A DNA stretch of 10,129 nt from Lentisphaeria bacterium (GTDB lineage: Bacteria > Verrucomicrobiota > Lentisphaeria > JABSQK01 > UBA12247), in assembly GCA_003477185.1 (NCBI GenBank), contig DMTJ01000551.1, positions 1-10,129 of the forward strand, read 5' to 3'. The notes beneath the pieces are model-generated. The model searched no databases. It had not been told where the DNA came from and saw only the letters and a list, made by a program, of their open reading frames with translations. Both the position numbers and the translations under genes were made by a program. Shown here piece after piece: positions 1 to 6,153 of the stretch. Numbering within the stretch: position 1 is the stretch's first letter; every line of letters begins with the position of its first letter.

Positions 1-486
1 AAGTACACCTCCGCAGCCAAAACCGTGATGGAAGAAGCAGCCATGGCCTTTACCGAGGAGCATGGGATGCGGCTTTGTACCTTTCTGCCAAGCATGATCG
101 CTGGCCCGCCGCTGCTGCCCAGCCACCTCCAGCCCGGTCTCATGAAACTGCTACGGGGCGAGCGCTGGCACGAGCGCATGCCGAACGACTCGATGTCCAT
201 GATCGACGTCCGCGACCTCGCTGCGCTCATGGTTGCGGCTTATGAAAATCCAGAAGCCTCCGGCCGCTACTTTGGCGTTCGCGAAAGCTGGCACTGGCAG
301 GACATCTACGCCGAGCTGGCCCGCCAGCTCCCAGACGCCCCGATGCCCGAGCGACTATCCGAGCCAGCGGTCCCCGCAACCAAATTCGATCACACCCGTA
401 CTCTCAGCCTGGGCGTCCCCCTTCGGGACATACCCGCCATTCTCGCCGACACTATCGCCGCCTATCGCCCGACGCTCTCCGGCTGA
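1..486 (+). CDS. NAD-dependent epimerase/dehydratase family protein (extended SDR), C-terminal part
   Basis: The reading frame is open from base 1 to a TGA at 484-486, giving 161 residues; the N-terminal Rossmann half lies outside the window. The visible part resembles the second half of dihydroflavonol-4-reductase-like extended short-chain dehydrogenases. It has a Lys-Thr followed by an acidic helix (KTVMEEAAMAF), then a strand ending in a Pro and an AGP turn (LPSMIAGPP), then an IDVRDLA segment that matches the usual 'V.DvA.a' motif before a helix, and GRYFGV, which matches the 'G.Y...' strand. Such enzymes reduce or epimerise a small substrate with NAD(P)H in the cytoplasm. The substrate cannot be told. 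Oddly, the Tyr at residue 2 lies five positions before the Lys (YTSAAK), whereas the family normally has YxxxK. The true catalytic Tyr may be shifted, or the enzyme may be divergent. No operon partner is visible downstream. Confidence 0.8.
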   Translation, partial: KYTSAAKTVMEEAAMAFTEEHGMRLCTFLPSMIAGPPLLPSHLQPGLMKLLRGERWHERMPNDSMSMIDVRDLAALMVAAYENPEASGRYFGVRESWHWQDIYAELARQLPDAPMPERLSEPAVPATKFDHTRTLSLGVPLRDIPAILADTIAAYRPTLSG

Positions 487-526
487 ACTGCGCCGCGTGC
501 TGATTTTACATACGCCTAAACAGCAG

Positions 527-767
527 ATGAAGATGCACCATCAAACACCAATATTACTCGAGTACGTATTGGACCTGCCTGAGGAGGGACGTACGCCGCT
601 GCTAAACGGCCTGTATCGATAGCTTTGAAACCTCTGCAAGACAAAGAGAGCGAGGCGGCACGCGTCGCCAAAGCAGAAAGTCGAATAGATGCTTACGATG
701 CGGGCACTATCAAGTCGATCTCAGAGAACAAGCATACGCGCGGCTTGGCTTGCAGCCGCGAACGTGA
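527..767 (+). pseudogene. Decayed antitoxin of a ParE/RelE-type module (putative addiction module component family)
   Basis: Two stretches in different frames together read like one small antitoxin of the 'putative addiction module component' (Unstab_antitox) type. Frame 2 from ATG 527 gives an N-terminal helix with VLDLPEEGRTPLLNGL, where the family has 'al.LpeeeRaeLa..Ll'. It ends at TAG 620-622. Frame 1 from about 625 then gives AKAESRIDAYDAGTIKSI, where the family has 'eae.Rl.aydaGei..i'. At least one frameshift therefore lies near 615-640. A third frame after about 720 runs into a TGA at 765-767 that overlaps the GTG start of the toxin remnant, as in many coupled antitoxin-toxin pairs, so there may be a second frameshift. 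Intact members are about 70-80 residues, which fits this span. Family assignment rests on motif memory, not on a search. The toxin remnant immediately behind it strongly supports the call. Confidence 0.65.
739..760. repeat. Perfect 7-bp inverted repeat just before the toxin start
   Basis: CGCGGCT (739-745) and AGCCGCG (754-760) are perfect inverted copies separated by 8 bases. They end 3 bases before the GTG of the toxin remnant, so the hairpin would cover its ribosome binding region. It may have limited toxin translation or served as an operator, or it may be chance in GC-rich DNA. Confidence 0.5.
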
Positions 768-1117
768 GGTATTCGGAAGTAGCGCTCGAGGAATGCGCTC
801 AAGGCATAGCTCACTAAGATTCTTGCGAGATCGGTCTCGGAGACCGCTTTTCATCTGAGGTCAGGCACAGTTTAGAGCGCATCAAGACGTTCCCGACTGC
901 ATGGCCATTGGTTGGGGCCAGAACCCGGCGCTGTCTCGTATCGCATTTCTCATTCGGCGTATACTTTCGATTGCAGGAAGAAACGATTCTGGTGGGATCC
1001 GAATTTGATCAGCGCAAGGCGCCTCGAGACTGTGGCAATCCTGGTGAATCAAGCTTTGAGCTCCCAGTCAAGATAGGAAGCCCTAAAGTCATTCTACAGA
1101 CCTTCCGTTCCTTCTGA
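764..1117 (+). pseudogene. ParE/RelE-family toxin remnant with an in-frame stop
   Basis: Reading frame 2 from GTG 764 gives a nearly complete ParE/RelE-superfamily toxin interrupted by one TAA at 815-817. The pieces follow the family order. VRYSEVALEE is the first strand and start of helix 1. AH-stop-DSCEIGLGDRF corresponds to 'yY....pgLGerF', so the stop replaces the second aromatic, probably a Tyr codon. EVRHSLERIKTFPTAWP matches the second helix and the 'nP.aWp' turn. RTRRCLVSHFSFGVYFRL matches the conserved 'vRRclv.rFPygv.Yr.' core. The end (about 1010-1033) reads DQRKAPRDC where intact relatives have 'hqrR.P.yW'. The frame then runs on to a TGA at 1115-1117. Intact toxins of this type are about 90-100 residues and inhibit gyrase or cleave mRNA on ribosomes. 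With the stop and the broken antitoxin this copy should be inactive. Confidence 0.8.
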
Positions 1118-1123
1118 CCTTCC

Positions 1124-1388
1124 TGTAAAAAAATCCTCGCGAGCAGCCCTTATACAGAAAGCTGGGATGGTCAAGGTTGGGCGTCTCAACCTTGACGCCT
1201 CTACCCCAGATAAACGCCTAGTCCTCGCGCATCAACTCACGCTAGCAGCCCAGCGTCCGAAAGTTCTGCTGGTCCGTGTGAATGATGCGTAGGTTGCGCT
1301 TGCTATTTTCTTCAGTTGTAGCCACGATACACAGCACAATGTCAGGCAACACCAAGAGCAGAACAGTGAATGGGCCTCGTCGGTTCAT
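1124..1388 (-). pseudogene. Secreted sulfatase, N-terminal fragment with two in-frame stops
   Basis: From ATG 1388, preceded by AAAGGAA as ribosome binding site, the minus strand encodes a signal peptide (MNRRGPFTVLLLVLPDIVLC and a few more residues). It is followed by the first conserved block of type I sulfatases: NLRIIHTDQQNFRTLGC, where the family has 'rPNil.i.tDqq...tlgcYg'. Reading through TAG 1242-1244 and TAG 1218-1220, the frame continues with RELMRED and AFIWGRGVKVETPNLD. This is the usual path to the 'TPnlD.lA..G..FtnfY' segment before the catalytic Cys/Ser. The first stop sits where a Tyr is expected. After about 1170 a shift to another frame gives AAREDFFT, weakly like 'lAr.g..Ft'. 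The catalytic CxPSR region and the remaining roughly 85 percent of the gene are gone. The intact enzyme would have been exported and would have removed sulfate esters from polysaccharides. The gene lies tail to tail with the toxin remnant. Confidence 0.75.
1170..1196. repeat. Perfect 10-bp inverted repeat inside the sulfatase remnant
   Basis: GTCAAGGTTG (1170-1179) and CAACCTTGAC (1187-1196) are perfect inverted copies around a 7-base loop. No T-run follows on either strand, so it is not a typical terminator. The arms encode the sulfatase residues VKV and NLD, so codon constraints alone could explain the match. Confidence 0.5.
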
Positions 1389-1565
1389 GCAATCGTTCCT
1401 TTGGCGGTTGTGGGGATCTCCAAAGCAGACGATCCTCGCCAACATCCTACGGCGGACGCAGCAAAATTCCCGATTCGCAATCAGCTCGCGGCTGGTTCAT
1501 CGGCGTGAGTGCCCGCTCGTTCGCCTGCGGCGCTGTGCCTCGCAAGCTCGGCGCTCGACCCTCGT

Positions 1566-1698
<133 letters not shown>

Positions 1699-1725
1699 GC
1701 GGATCCCGCAGTCGCGGAAGCGCGT

Positions 1726-1753
1726 ACCATACGAGAACGCGATAGACAATCAA
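1726..1753 (-). promoter_or_regulatory. Possible promoter of the tRNA-Ser gene
   Basis: On the minus strand TTGATT (1753-1748) and TATGGT (1731-1726) are separated by 16 bp, each matching 4 of 6 sigma-70 consensus bases. Initiation near 1719 would leave a leader of about 20 nt before the mature 5' end at 1698. Confidence 0.4.
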
Positions 1754-1770
1754 TTGGCCCACCAGGATTG

Positions 1771-1799
1771 TTGTCAGCTGCTTGCCGCGCTACTGTACT
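1771..1799 (+). promoter_or_regulatory. Possible sigma-70-type promoter of the 1829-3093 operon
   Basis: TTGTCA (1771-1776; 5 of 6 to consensus) and TGTACT (1794-1799; 4 of 6) are separated by 17 bp. Initiation near 1806 gives a short leader that contains the ribosome binding site GGAGAAG at 1817-1823. Confidence 0.5.
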
Positions 1800-1828
1800 G
1801 GTTATTCACTTAATCTGGAGAAGTTATT

Positions 1829-2269
1829 ATGGGTGTTCTCGGATGGATATTGGGCGTTGTCGCCCTAATCGCTGCAGCAAGCGTGGGGCTTACCGACGGT
1901 AGGAGCCTAGACCAAGTGCGACTTGAAGAGCGCTCAAAGTCCGATGCCGCATCAGCAAAGTATGCGAAGCAACTTGTTGACCTAAAGGCAAGAATCGCCG
2001 ACGCCAACGAACAACTCGCTGAAGAGCAGGCCCTGCTGGCCGCAGATAAGAGCGATGTCACAGAGGCCGCTACCAGCAAAACTTCATTGATACAGGCAGT
2101 CGAATCGGTTTCTTCCGAAATAGAAAAGCTCGCAGAGGCGCGAGTTGATACCCGCAACACGGTCATCACACACGTGACTGACATCACCGAGATCAAGAAG
2201 GCACTCGCCAAGACGGAAGCTGAACTTAAAGAACTCAAGGCTGCCCTGCCAGCCTTAAGGCCGAGGTAA
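1829..2269 (+). CDS. Small membrane-anchored coiled-coil protein, function unknown
   Basis: The protein has 146 residues. ATG 1829 is preceded by GGAGAAG at a spacing of 5 bases, so the start is secure. Residues 3-21 (VLGWILGVVALIAAASVG) form one membrane helix or an uncleaved signal anchor. Residues about 42-143 are an Ala/Glu/Lys-rich helix with heptad spacing, predicted as a coiled coil. There are no Cys residues and no catalytic motif. The second gene starts 2 bases after the stop, so the two are translationally coupled and probably work together. With almost no N-terminal tail, the coiled coil most likely lies outside the membrane, in the periplasm, though the topology is inferred. I recognise no family. 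It could be a structural or scaffold protein of the envelope. Confidence 0.85.
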   Translation: MGVLGWILGVVALIAAASVGLTDGRSLDQVRLEERSKSDAASAKYAKQLVDLKARIADANEQLAEEQALLAADKSDVTEAATSKTSLIQAVESVSSEIEKLAEARVDTRNTVITHVTDITEIKKALAKTEAELKELKAALPALRPR

Positions 2270-2271
2270 TC

Positions 2272-3093
2272 ATGGCAACTCTTAAACGATCCACTCGCTC
2301 AGGCGCAACTCGCCGTCCGATACCAGCACGTCGTCCGAAATCATCAGTCGCCGGTGCCTTGGGCTGGGTTCTTTTTGTGATCAGCGCTGGCGTAGCCATA
2401 TTCCTCCTGCAGTCCGGATCCAAGGATATCAAGCAGGCCCGGCAAACGGGCCAGCAGGAACGCCAGATGCGCGCCGAGGATTTTGAAAAGACGCATCAGA
2501 CGCTGCAAGCGGAGCTGACCGCAGCCCTAGAGGAAGTAAACACCATCCGTAAGAGCCGTAACCGCACACGGAAGTCACTGGCGTCGTCCAAGCAAACCAT
2601 TGCGAAGGAAAGTACAGCACTTGAGGAACGGGAACTCGAGCGTAAGAAGGCTGCGGACCAGCGGGCGAAAATTGAGTCCACTCGGGGAAAAGCGGAGCGC
2701 AGCATTGGCCGGAAGCGCGAGCAACTCTCCGCCTTGCAGGAGGAGCATGAGAAATTGCTGGGAGAGTATATCGCGCAGTATAGCGCCATCGAGGCTAAGC
2801 TGAAGAAAGCAGTGGAAGCCGGGAACCGGACCGGCACTAAATCGATCTACTCCAAATATCCGAACAGCCCATTTGCGCCAGCAGCTCTATTCTTTGCGGC
2901 TGAGTTCCACTATGCGAACAAGAATGGCCGGGGCGCAAGCAACCTGTATCATGACCTGCTACGCAAGTTTCCGAGCTCCGCGTACTGCGGTACTGCCAAG
3001 ACTCAGATAGCAGCGATCGAGGAAAAGAAACCGTACGAAGCGGCCAACAAGCCTCTCAGAGGCCCGAGCCCGCTTTCCTTCTGGAAGGACTAA
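2272..3093 (+). CDS. Membrane-anchored coiled-coil protein with C-terminal TPR-like region
   Basis: The protein has 273 residues. The ATG lies 2 bases after the upstream stop, with GAGG inside the end of the upstream gene as ribosome binding site. Residues 1-26 are strongly basic (Arg/Lys/Pro-rich) and should stay in the cytoplasm. Residues 28-47 (ALGWVLFVISAGVAIFLLQS) span the membrane. Residues about 51-185 are a long charged coiled coil. Residues about 192-250 (SKYPNSPFAPAALFFAAEF and then LYHDLLRKFPSSAYCGTAK) look like the tetratricopeptide units of YbgF/CpoB or BamD-like periplasmic proteins, with the typical 'yP.Sp.a..Al' hallmark. It therefore probably presents a protein-binding tail in the periplasm at the end of a helical stalk. 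The partner is unknown; the coupled upstream protein is the best candidate. There are no enzyme motifs. The gene ends with no clear terminator. Confidence 0.85.
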   Translation: MATLKRSTRSGATRRPIPARRPKSSVAGALGWVLFVISAGVAIFLLQSGSKDIKQARQTGQQERQMRAEDFEKTHQTLQAELTAALEEVNTIRKSRNRTRKSLASSKQTIAKESTALEERELERKKAADQRAKIESTRGKAERSIGRKREQLSALQEEHEKLLGEYIAQYSAIEAKLKKAVEAGNRTGTKSIYSKYPNSPFAPAALFFAAEFHYANKNGRGASNLYHDLLRKFPSSAYCGTAKTQIAAIEEKKPYEAANKPLRGPSPLSFWKD

Positions 3094-3492
3094 TCTAGGG
3101 TGGTGAATCTCAAGTCCGTCGGAAAATGCGAGGGCCAATAAGGTTGCGTTGCGCTCCTGTACGATGTGGGATATCTCCCCTGCAACAAATCCCAGCCGAT
3201 GCGGCCATGAGTGTTCGACCGCCGCAGGCCGCCCCGAAGGGAAACCCATCCAATATAAAGGCTTTACCAAGTCTGATTTCACAGCGTCTTCTATCCTGCA
3301 TAGGGCACGACCAAACGATCGGTTGATTTAATCGGACGGAAAGCCCAAAAGCTCCTTGGGAAACGCCCCAGTCTAGGGGGGATCTGGGCTTTCAGCTCGC
3401 CCAATCGCATTGATACGACAGACCGTAAAGCTGTGAATTCCAACGGCTGCGTACGCATAGAATGTACGGCCCAGCACCCAGGCACTTCCGGG
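3094..3492. other. 399-bp gap between convergent genes, no recognisable gene
   Basis: Short open frames exist on both strands but none has a convincing start, ribosome site or family likeness. The only structure I see is at 3339-3393. GAAAGCCCA (3339-3347) pairs with TGGGCTTTC (3385-3393). Inside are CCCAA/TTGGG (3344-3348/3356-3360) and CCCC/GGGG (3366-3369/3376-3379). No T-run follows on either strand, so it is at best an atypical bidirectional terminator or a small structured RNA. The rest looks like non-coding or decayed DNA. Confidence 0.6.
3339..3393. repeat. Nested inverted repeats, possible hairpin or three-way junction
   Basis: A 9-bp outer inverted repeat encloses two shorter ones; the outer and first inner stems share bases 3344-3347, so only part of each can form at once. 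A three-way junction with GAAAG/CTTTC outside and two short hairpins inside is possible. It lies about 100 bp beyond the stop of the minus-strand gene and 245 bp beyond the stop of the plus-strand gene. Confidence 0.4.
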
Positions 3493-4710
3493 TTATTCGG
3501 CGCCGAGCAGTTCAAGCTCTGAGACTAGGAAAACGGCCGACTCTTCTGACAGATCACCGCCGATCTTTTGCGCCAGCTTATTTCTGCCTTCTGCCATGGC
3601 TGCGTGTGCCAGCATCAACTCAGCTCTAGCCAATTTACTTTTCGCTGCGGCAAGCCTGTACAGGGTGACAAACACCGAGTCAGATAGCGTCTTGACCGGT
3701 ATTTCGACGCGTTTGCGTACGTTGACCAGCCTCTCCTTGTCCCAAACCTTGTAAGTACCAAAGACCGTACCGCCGGAGATTGTCACAATCGAGACCGGTT
3801 TGGACAACTTGCCCGGCACCGAAAAGCTCTCGTTCAAGAGTGCCTGCCCACAATCAAGTACGGTCGTTGCGGACTCCGCAATCCTAGCCATCTCGGCGAC
3901 GCGAGTCCCCCAGTCCCGACACTCGAGCAACTCCACTTCACTATGCGAACGCAATGGTGCAACGGCCCGCCGCACCTGGGAAATCTCGCCATTTCGCAGC
4001 CACTGATTCACCTCAACCCGCAGTCGCACAATCTCCTTCCGGCAGTGGTCCCCTTTCGCCTCTATCAATTCAGCCTTTGCATACTCTGCCTGGCGAACTT
4101 TTTCCTGAGCTTTCTCTTCTTCTAAGCGGGCAAGTAGATTTCTCCGAAGCTCGGCATCTGCTTGCGCAAAATCTTTACGCGTCAGTCTCGCGCAGAACTC
4201 CTCGCTCTCGTCTAAAAGCGTCAGGAGGCATCCTGCTCGTTTAGCGCCGTAGATCCGATGATCTGAGATCATAAACTCCGGCAGAGAAAATGAGACTGCC
4301 CAGTTTACATTTCCGGGTGAGTTCACATAGGGACTGTGAGGGTAGGTTTCTGCGAATCCATGGGCAAGCGTAGCGATCTTATCCAGCACAGCGCGTTGCG
4401 CTTTGTGGCCGTCGAGCCCGTCTAAGAACTGCCTGAGGTAGGCGAATTCCTGCATTTCTCCCGGCGCGGCTCCCCGCTTGCCATACAGCCGGTCAAATTC
4501 CTCTACGCTCCCAGGCGTGAACCGGCTCTTCATGATTAGAAAACCAGCAATGATCACGAAGAGCACGATTGCCACTGGCGCAATGCGGGCTAACGGTGAA
4601 GCCTTTGCCCGGGGGGGCTGTGTACGCGAAGAGCTAATCGTGTGCCCGTCTGCACCGTCAGCGGGCGACGTTGCCTTTGATTTTCCCTTTCGTAGCTTAT
4701 GAACAGGCAT
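3493..4710 (-). CDS. Single-pass membrane protein with coiled coil, function unknown
   Basis: The protein has 405 residues. I chose ATG 4710 because AGAGGTG lies 5 bases upstream; an in-frame TTG at 4728 would add six residues but has no such site. Residues 1-40 are basic and Pro/Ser-rich (cytoplasmic). Residues about 42-60 (IAPVAIVLFVIIAGFLIMK) span the membrane. Residues about 65-170 are mixed helical and include ETYPHSPYVN, which resembles the YPxSP hallmark in the protein ending at 3093. Residues about 180-235 are a charged coiled coil. The C-terminal third includes a strand-like part (PVSIVTISGGTVFGTYKVW) and an Ala-rich helix. No catalytic motif is visible. It is the last gene of the minus-strand run, 41 bases behind the secreted 116-aa protein. 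Its layout (basic tail, one membrane helix, long helices) parallels the two genes at 1829-3093, which suggests a related envelope role; this is inference. Confidence 0.8.
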   Translation of the reverse strand: MPVHKLRKGKSKATSPADGADGHTISSSRTQPPRAKASPLARIAPVAIVLFVIIAGFLIMKSRFTPGSVEEFDRLYGKRGAAPGEMQEFAYLRQFLDGLDGHKAQRAVLDKIATLAHGFAETYPHSPYVNSPGNVNWAVSFSLPEFMISDHRIYGAKRAGCLLTLLDESEEFCARLTRKDFAQADAELRRNLLARLEEEKAQEKVRQAEYAKAELIEAKGDHCRKEIVRLRVEVNQWLRNGEISQVRRAVAPLRSHSEVELLECRDWGTRVAEMARIAESATTVLDCGQALLNESFSVPGKLSKPVSIVTISGGTVFGTYKVWDKERLVNVRKRVEIPVKTLSDSVFVTLYRLAAAKSKLARAELMLAHAAMAEGRNKLAQKIGGDLSEESAVFLVSELELLGAE

Positions 4711-4715
4711 GGGCG

Positions 4716-4722
4716 CACCTCT
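4716..4722 (-). promoter_or_regulatory. Ribosome binding site that sets the start at 4710
   Basis: On the minus strand AGAGGTG (4722-4716) is followed by CGCCC and ATG. This favours the ATG over the upstream in-frame TTG at 4728, which overlaps this region and lacks its own site. Confidence 0.6.
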
Positions 4723-4751
4723 GGCCAAGCCACGGATTTTGAGCTGCTGTT

Positions 4752-5102
4752 CTAAGAATCTTCACGAATTCGATACCACTTTCTGTCTTTACGAAAAATC
4801 AGCAGCCTGCCGCTGTGGGACTGACGCTTTCCTTCGGCAATCCAACTGTTTCCGCGTTCTACGATCGAAATGGCCCGGTAGGTAATGATGTGCACCCGGC
4901 GCCCATCTGAATCCTGCGATTCGCGACGCAAGCCCTTCAAGGACAGAGAGTAATTCACTAACCCCAGTTCGCTCTTATCGAGGTCACTCCGCAGCGCATC
5001 CTTGATCACGCGACGCGGCGGTGAGCCGAACGACAGGAGCCCAGCACTCAGGTCTCCAGGCAGGCAGACTGCCAGCAAGAGCAGGATGATACGGGCATTC
5101 AT
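4752..5102 (-). CDS. Small secreted protein, function unknown
   Basis: The protein has 116 residues. The N-terminus (MNARIILLLLAVCLPGDLSA) is a classical signal peptide: an Arg, a hydrophobic core, and a likely cut after LSA at residue 20. The Cys at 13 is in LAVC, which is a poor lipobox because Val precedes the Cys, so a lipoprotein is unlikely. The mature part of about 96 residues is basic and has alternating strand-like segments (HIITYRAISIVE, GRLLIFRKDRKWYRI), as in small beta-rich periplasmic domains. I know no family for it. The start lies 4 bases behind the ddl stop with only a weak ribosome site, so it probably depends on translation of ddl. That coupling puts it with cell-wall synthesis and Prc proteolysis. 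It could be a small periplasmic accessory factor, but this is only context. Confidence 0.75.
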   Translation of the reverse strand: MNARIILLLLAVCLPGDLSAGLLSFGSPPRRVIKDALRSDLDKSELGLVNYSLSLKGLRRESQDSDGRRVHIITYRAISIVERGNSWIAEGKRQSHSGRLLIFRKDRKWYRIREDS

Positions 5103-5106
5103 AATG

Positions 5107-6153
5107 TCAGGGGTCCAGTTTCTGGGCGCAGCTAGAGGTGTCCCTTACAGTACGGGTAGAATGGTGATGCTGCACAGCCAACTCGATCAATTTCCGAAAG
5201 AGCTCGGCGGCATCAAGCCCGCTTGCGGCCCAGAGCTTCGGATACATGCTGATCTCGGTAAAGCCAGGGAGCGTGTTCACCTCGTTGAGAAAGGCCTCGC
5301 CGTCTTTTGTCAGCAGAAAGTCCACACGAGCGAGCCCGCGGCAAAGCAGGCAGGAAAACGCGCGCACGGCCAGCGCCCGCAATGACTCGGACTGGTCCAT
5401 TGGTAGCTCGGCAGGAATCATCAGCTGGGAGTCGCTGTCCCCATATTTTGCTTCGAAGGTGTAGAATGACTCGCCGGGCACAATTTCTCCGGGCACGGAG
5501 GCGTCTGGGACGTCATTGCCAAGGACACTAATCTCGATCTCGCGCGGCGCATCGAGCCCCTGTTCGATCAAGACGCGGGGATCGTGCTTGGTGGCTTCCA
5601 AAATCGCGGCAGCCAATGCGTCCCAGCTGTCGACACGCGAGACGCCGACACTTGAACCCATGTTGCAGGGCTTCACAAAAATCGGCAAGGTCAAGCTCAC
5701 AGCCTGTGCACGCGCGGCGGCCGTCTCAGCATCTGCAGCGACAGCGACAAATGCAGGCAGCACCGGTATTCCAGCCGCCCGGGCCAGCGCCTTTGAGACG
5801 CCCTTGTCCATGGCGATGGCACTCCCCGGAACTGTGCACCCTACGTAGGGTTTGCCCAGCACCTCAAGAAATCCCTGGACGGTCCCATCCTCGCCCATCG
5901 GGCCATGCAATACGGGGAAGACTACATCGGCCTTGTCTAAACTTGCCAGTGCAGCTTGGGAAACATTCGCGGTAGAGCGGTCTGAGCCGCCAGCACGCCA
6001 GCGCCCTGCCCGATCGATGTCAATGGCCGCCACTTCGTAGCCCGCGGCCATGAGGCCAGCTTCGACGAATTGCGAAGATCGCAGGCTGACATCGTGCTCG
6101 GCAGACTGGCCGCCGCGCAGGACCACAACGAACTGGACAGATCTAGGGCGCAA
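5107..6153 (-). CDS. ddl: D-alanine--D-alanine ligase
   Basis: The enzyme joins two D-Ala with ATP to make the dipeptide that ends the peptidoglycan stem peptide; it acts in the cytoplasm. It has 348 residues, slightly longer than the usual 300-350 range centre. Family landmarks are in order. GGQSAEHDVSL (14-24) contains the Glu that orients the first D-Ala. HGPMGEDGTVQG (83-94) comes next. IFVKPCNMGSSVGV (158-171) is the ATP-grasp Lys and Ser loop. EAKY (234-237) carries the Lys-Tyr pair typical of D-Ala-D-Ala rather than D-lactate ligases. GLARVDFL (273-280) contains the catalytic Arg and metal-binding Asp. FLNEVNTLPGFT (288-299) contains the metal ligands Glu291 and Asn293. The TTG start at 6153 overlaps the end of prc by 11 bases and has GGAG 6 bases upstream, so the two are probably co-translated. 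A C-terminal tail after about residue 328 (HHHSTRTVRDTS...) goes beyond the fold. Confidence 0.95.
   Translation of the reverse strand: MRPRSVQFVVVLRGGQSAEHDVSLRSSQFVEAGLMAAGYEVAAIDIDRAGRWRAGGSDRSTANVSQAALASLDKADVVFPVLHGPMGEDGTVQGFLEVLGKPYVGCTVPGSAIAMDKGVSKALARAAGIPVLPAFVAVAADAETAAARAQAVSLTLPIFVKPCNMGSSVGVSRVDSWDALAAAILEATKHDPRVLIEQGLDAPREIEISVLGNDVPDASVPGEIVPGESFYTFEAKYGDSDSQLMIPAELPMDQSESLRALAVRAFSCLLCRGLARVDFLLTKDGEAFLNEVNTLPGFTEISMYPKLWAASGLDAAELFRKLIELAVQHHHSTRTVRDTSSCAQKLDP

Noticed and set aside
625..858. A separate 77-aa gene
   Set aside because: Its first part matches an antitoxin C-terminal region only; the rest reads across the toxin in the wrong frame.
908..1117. A separate 69-aa gene
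   Set aside because: It is the second half of the toxin remnant in the same frame as 764-814; no ribosome site precedes its TTG.
3110..3301. Adenylate-kinase-like string FILDGFP on the minus strand
   Set aside because: Only seven residues match, with no flanking kinase motifs, P-loop or start signal; treated as chance.
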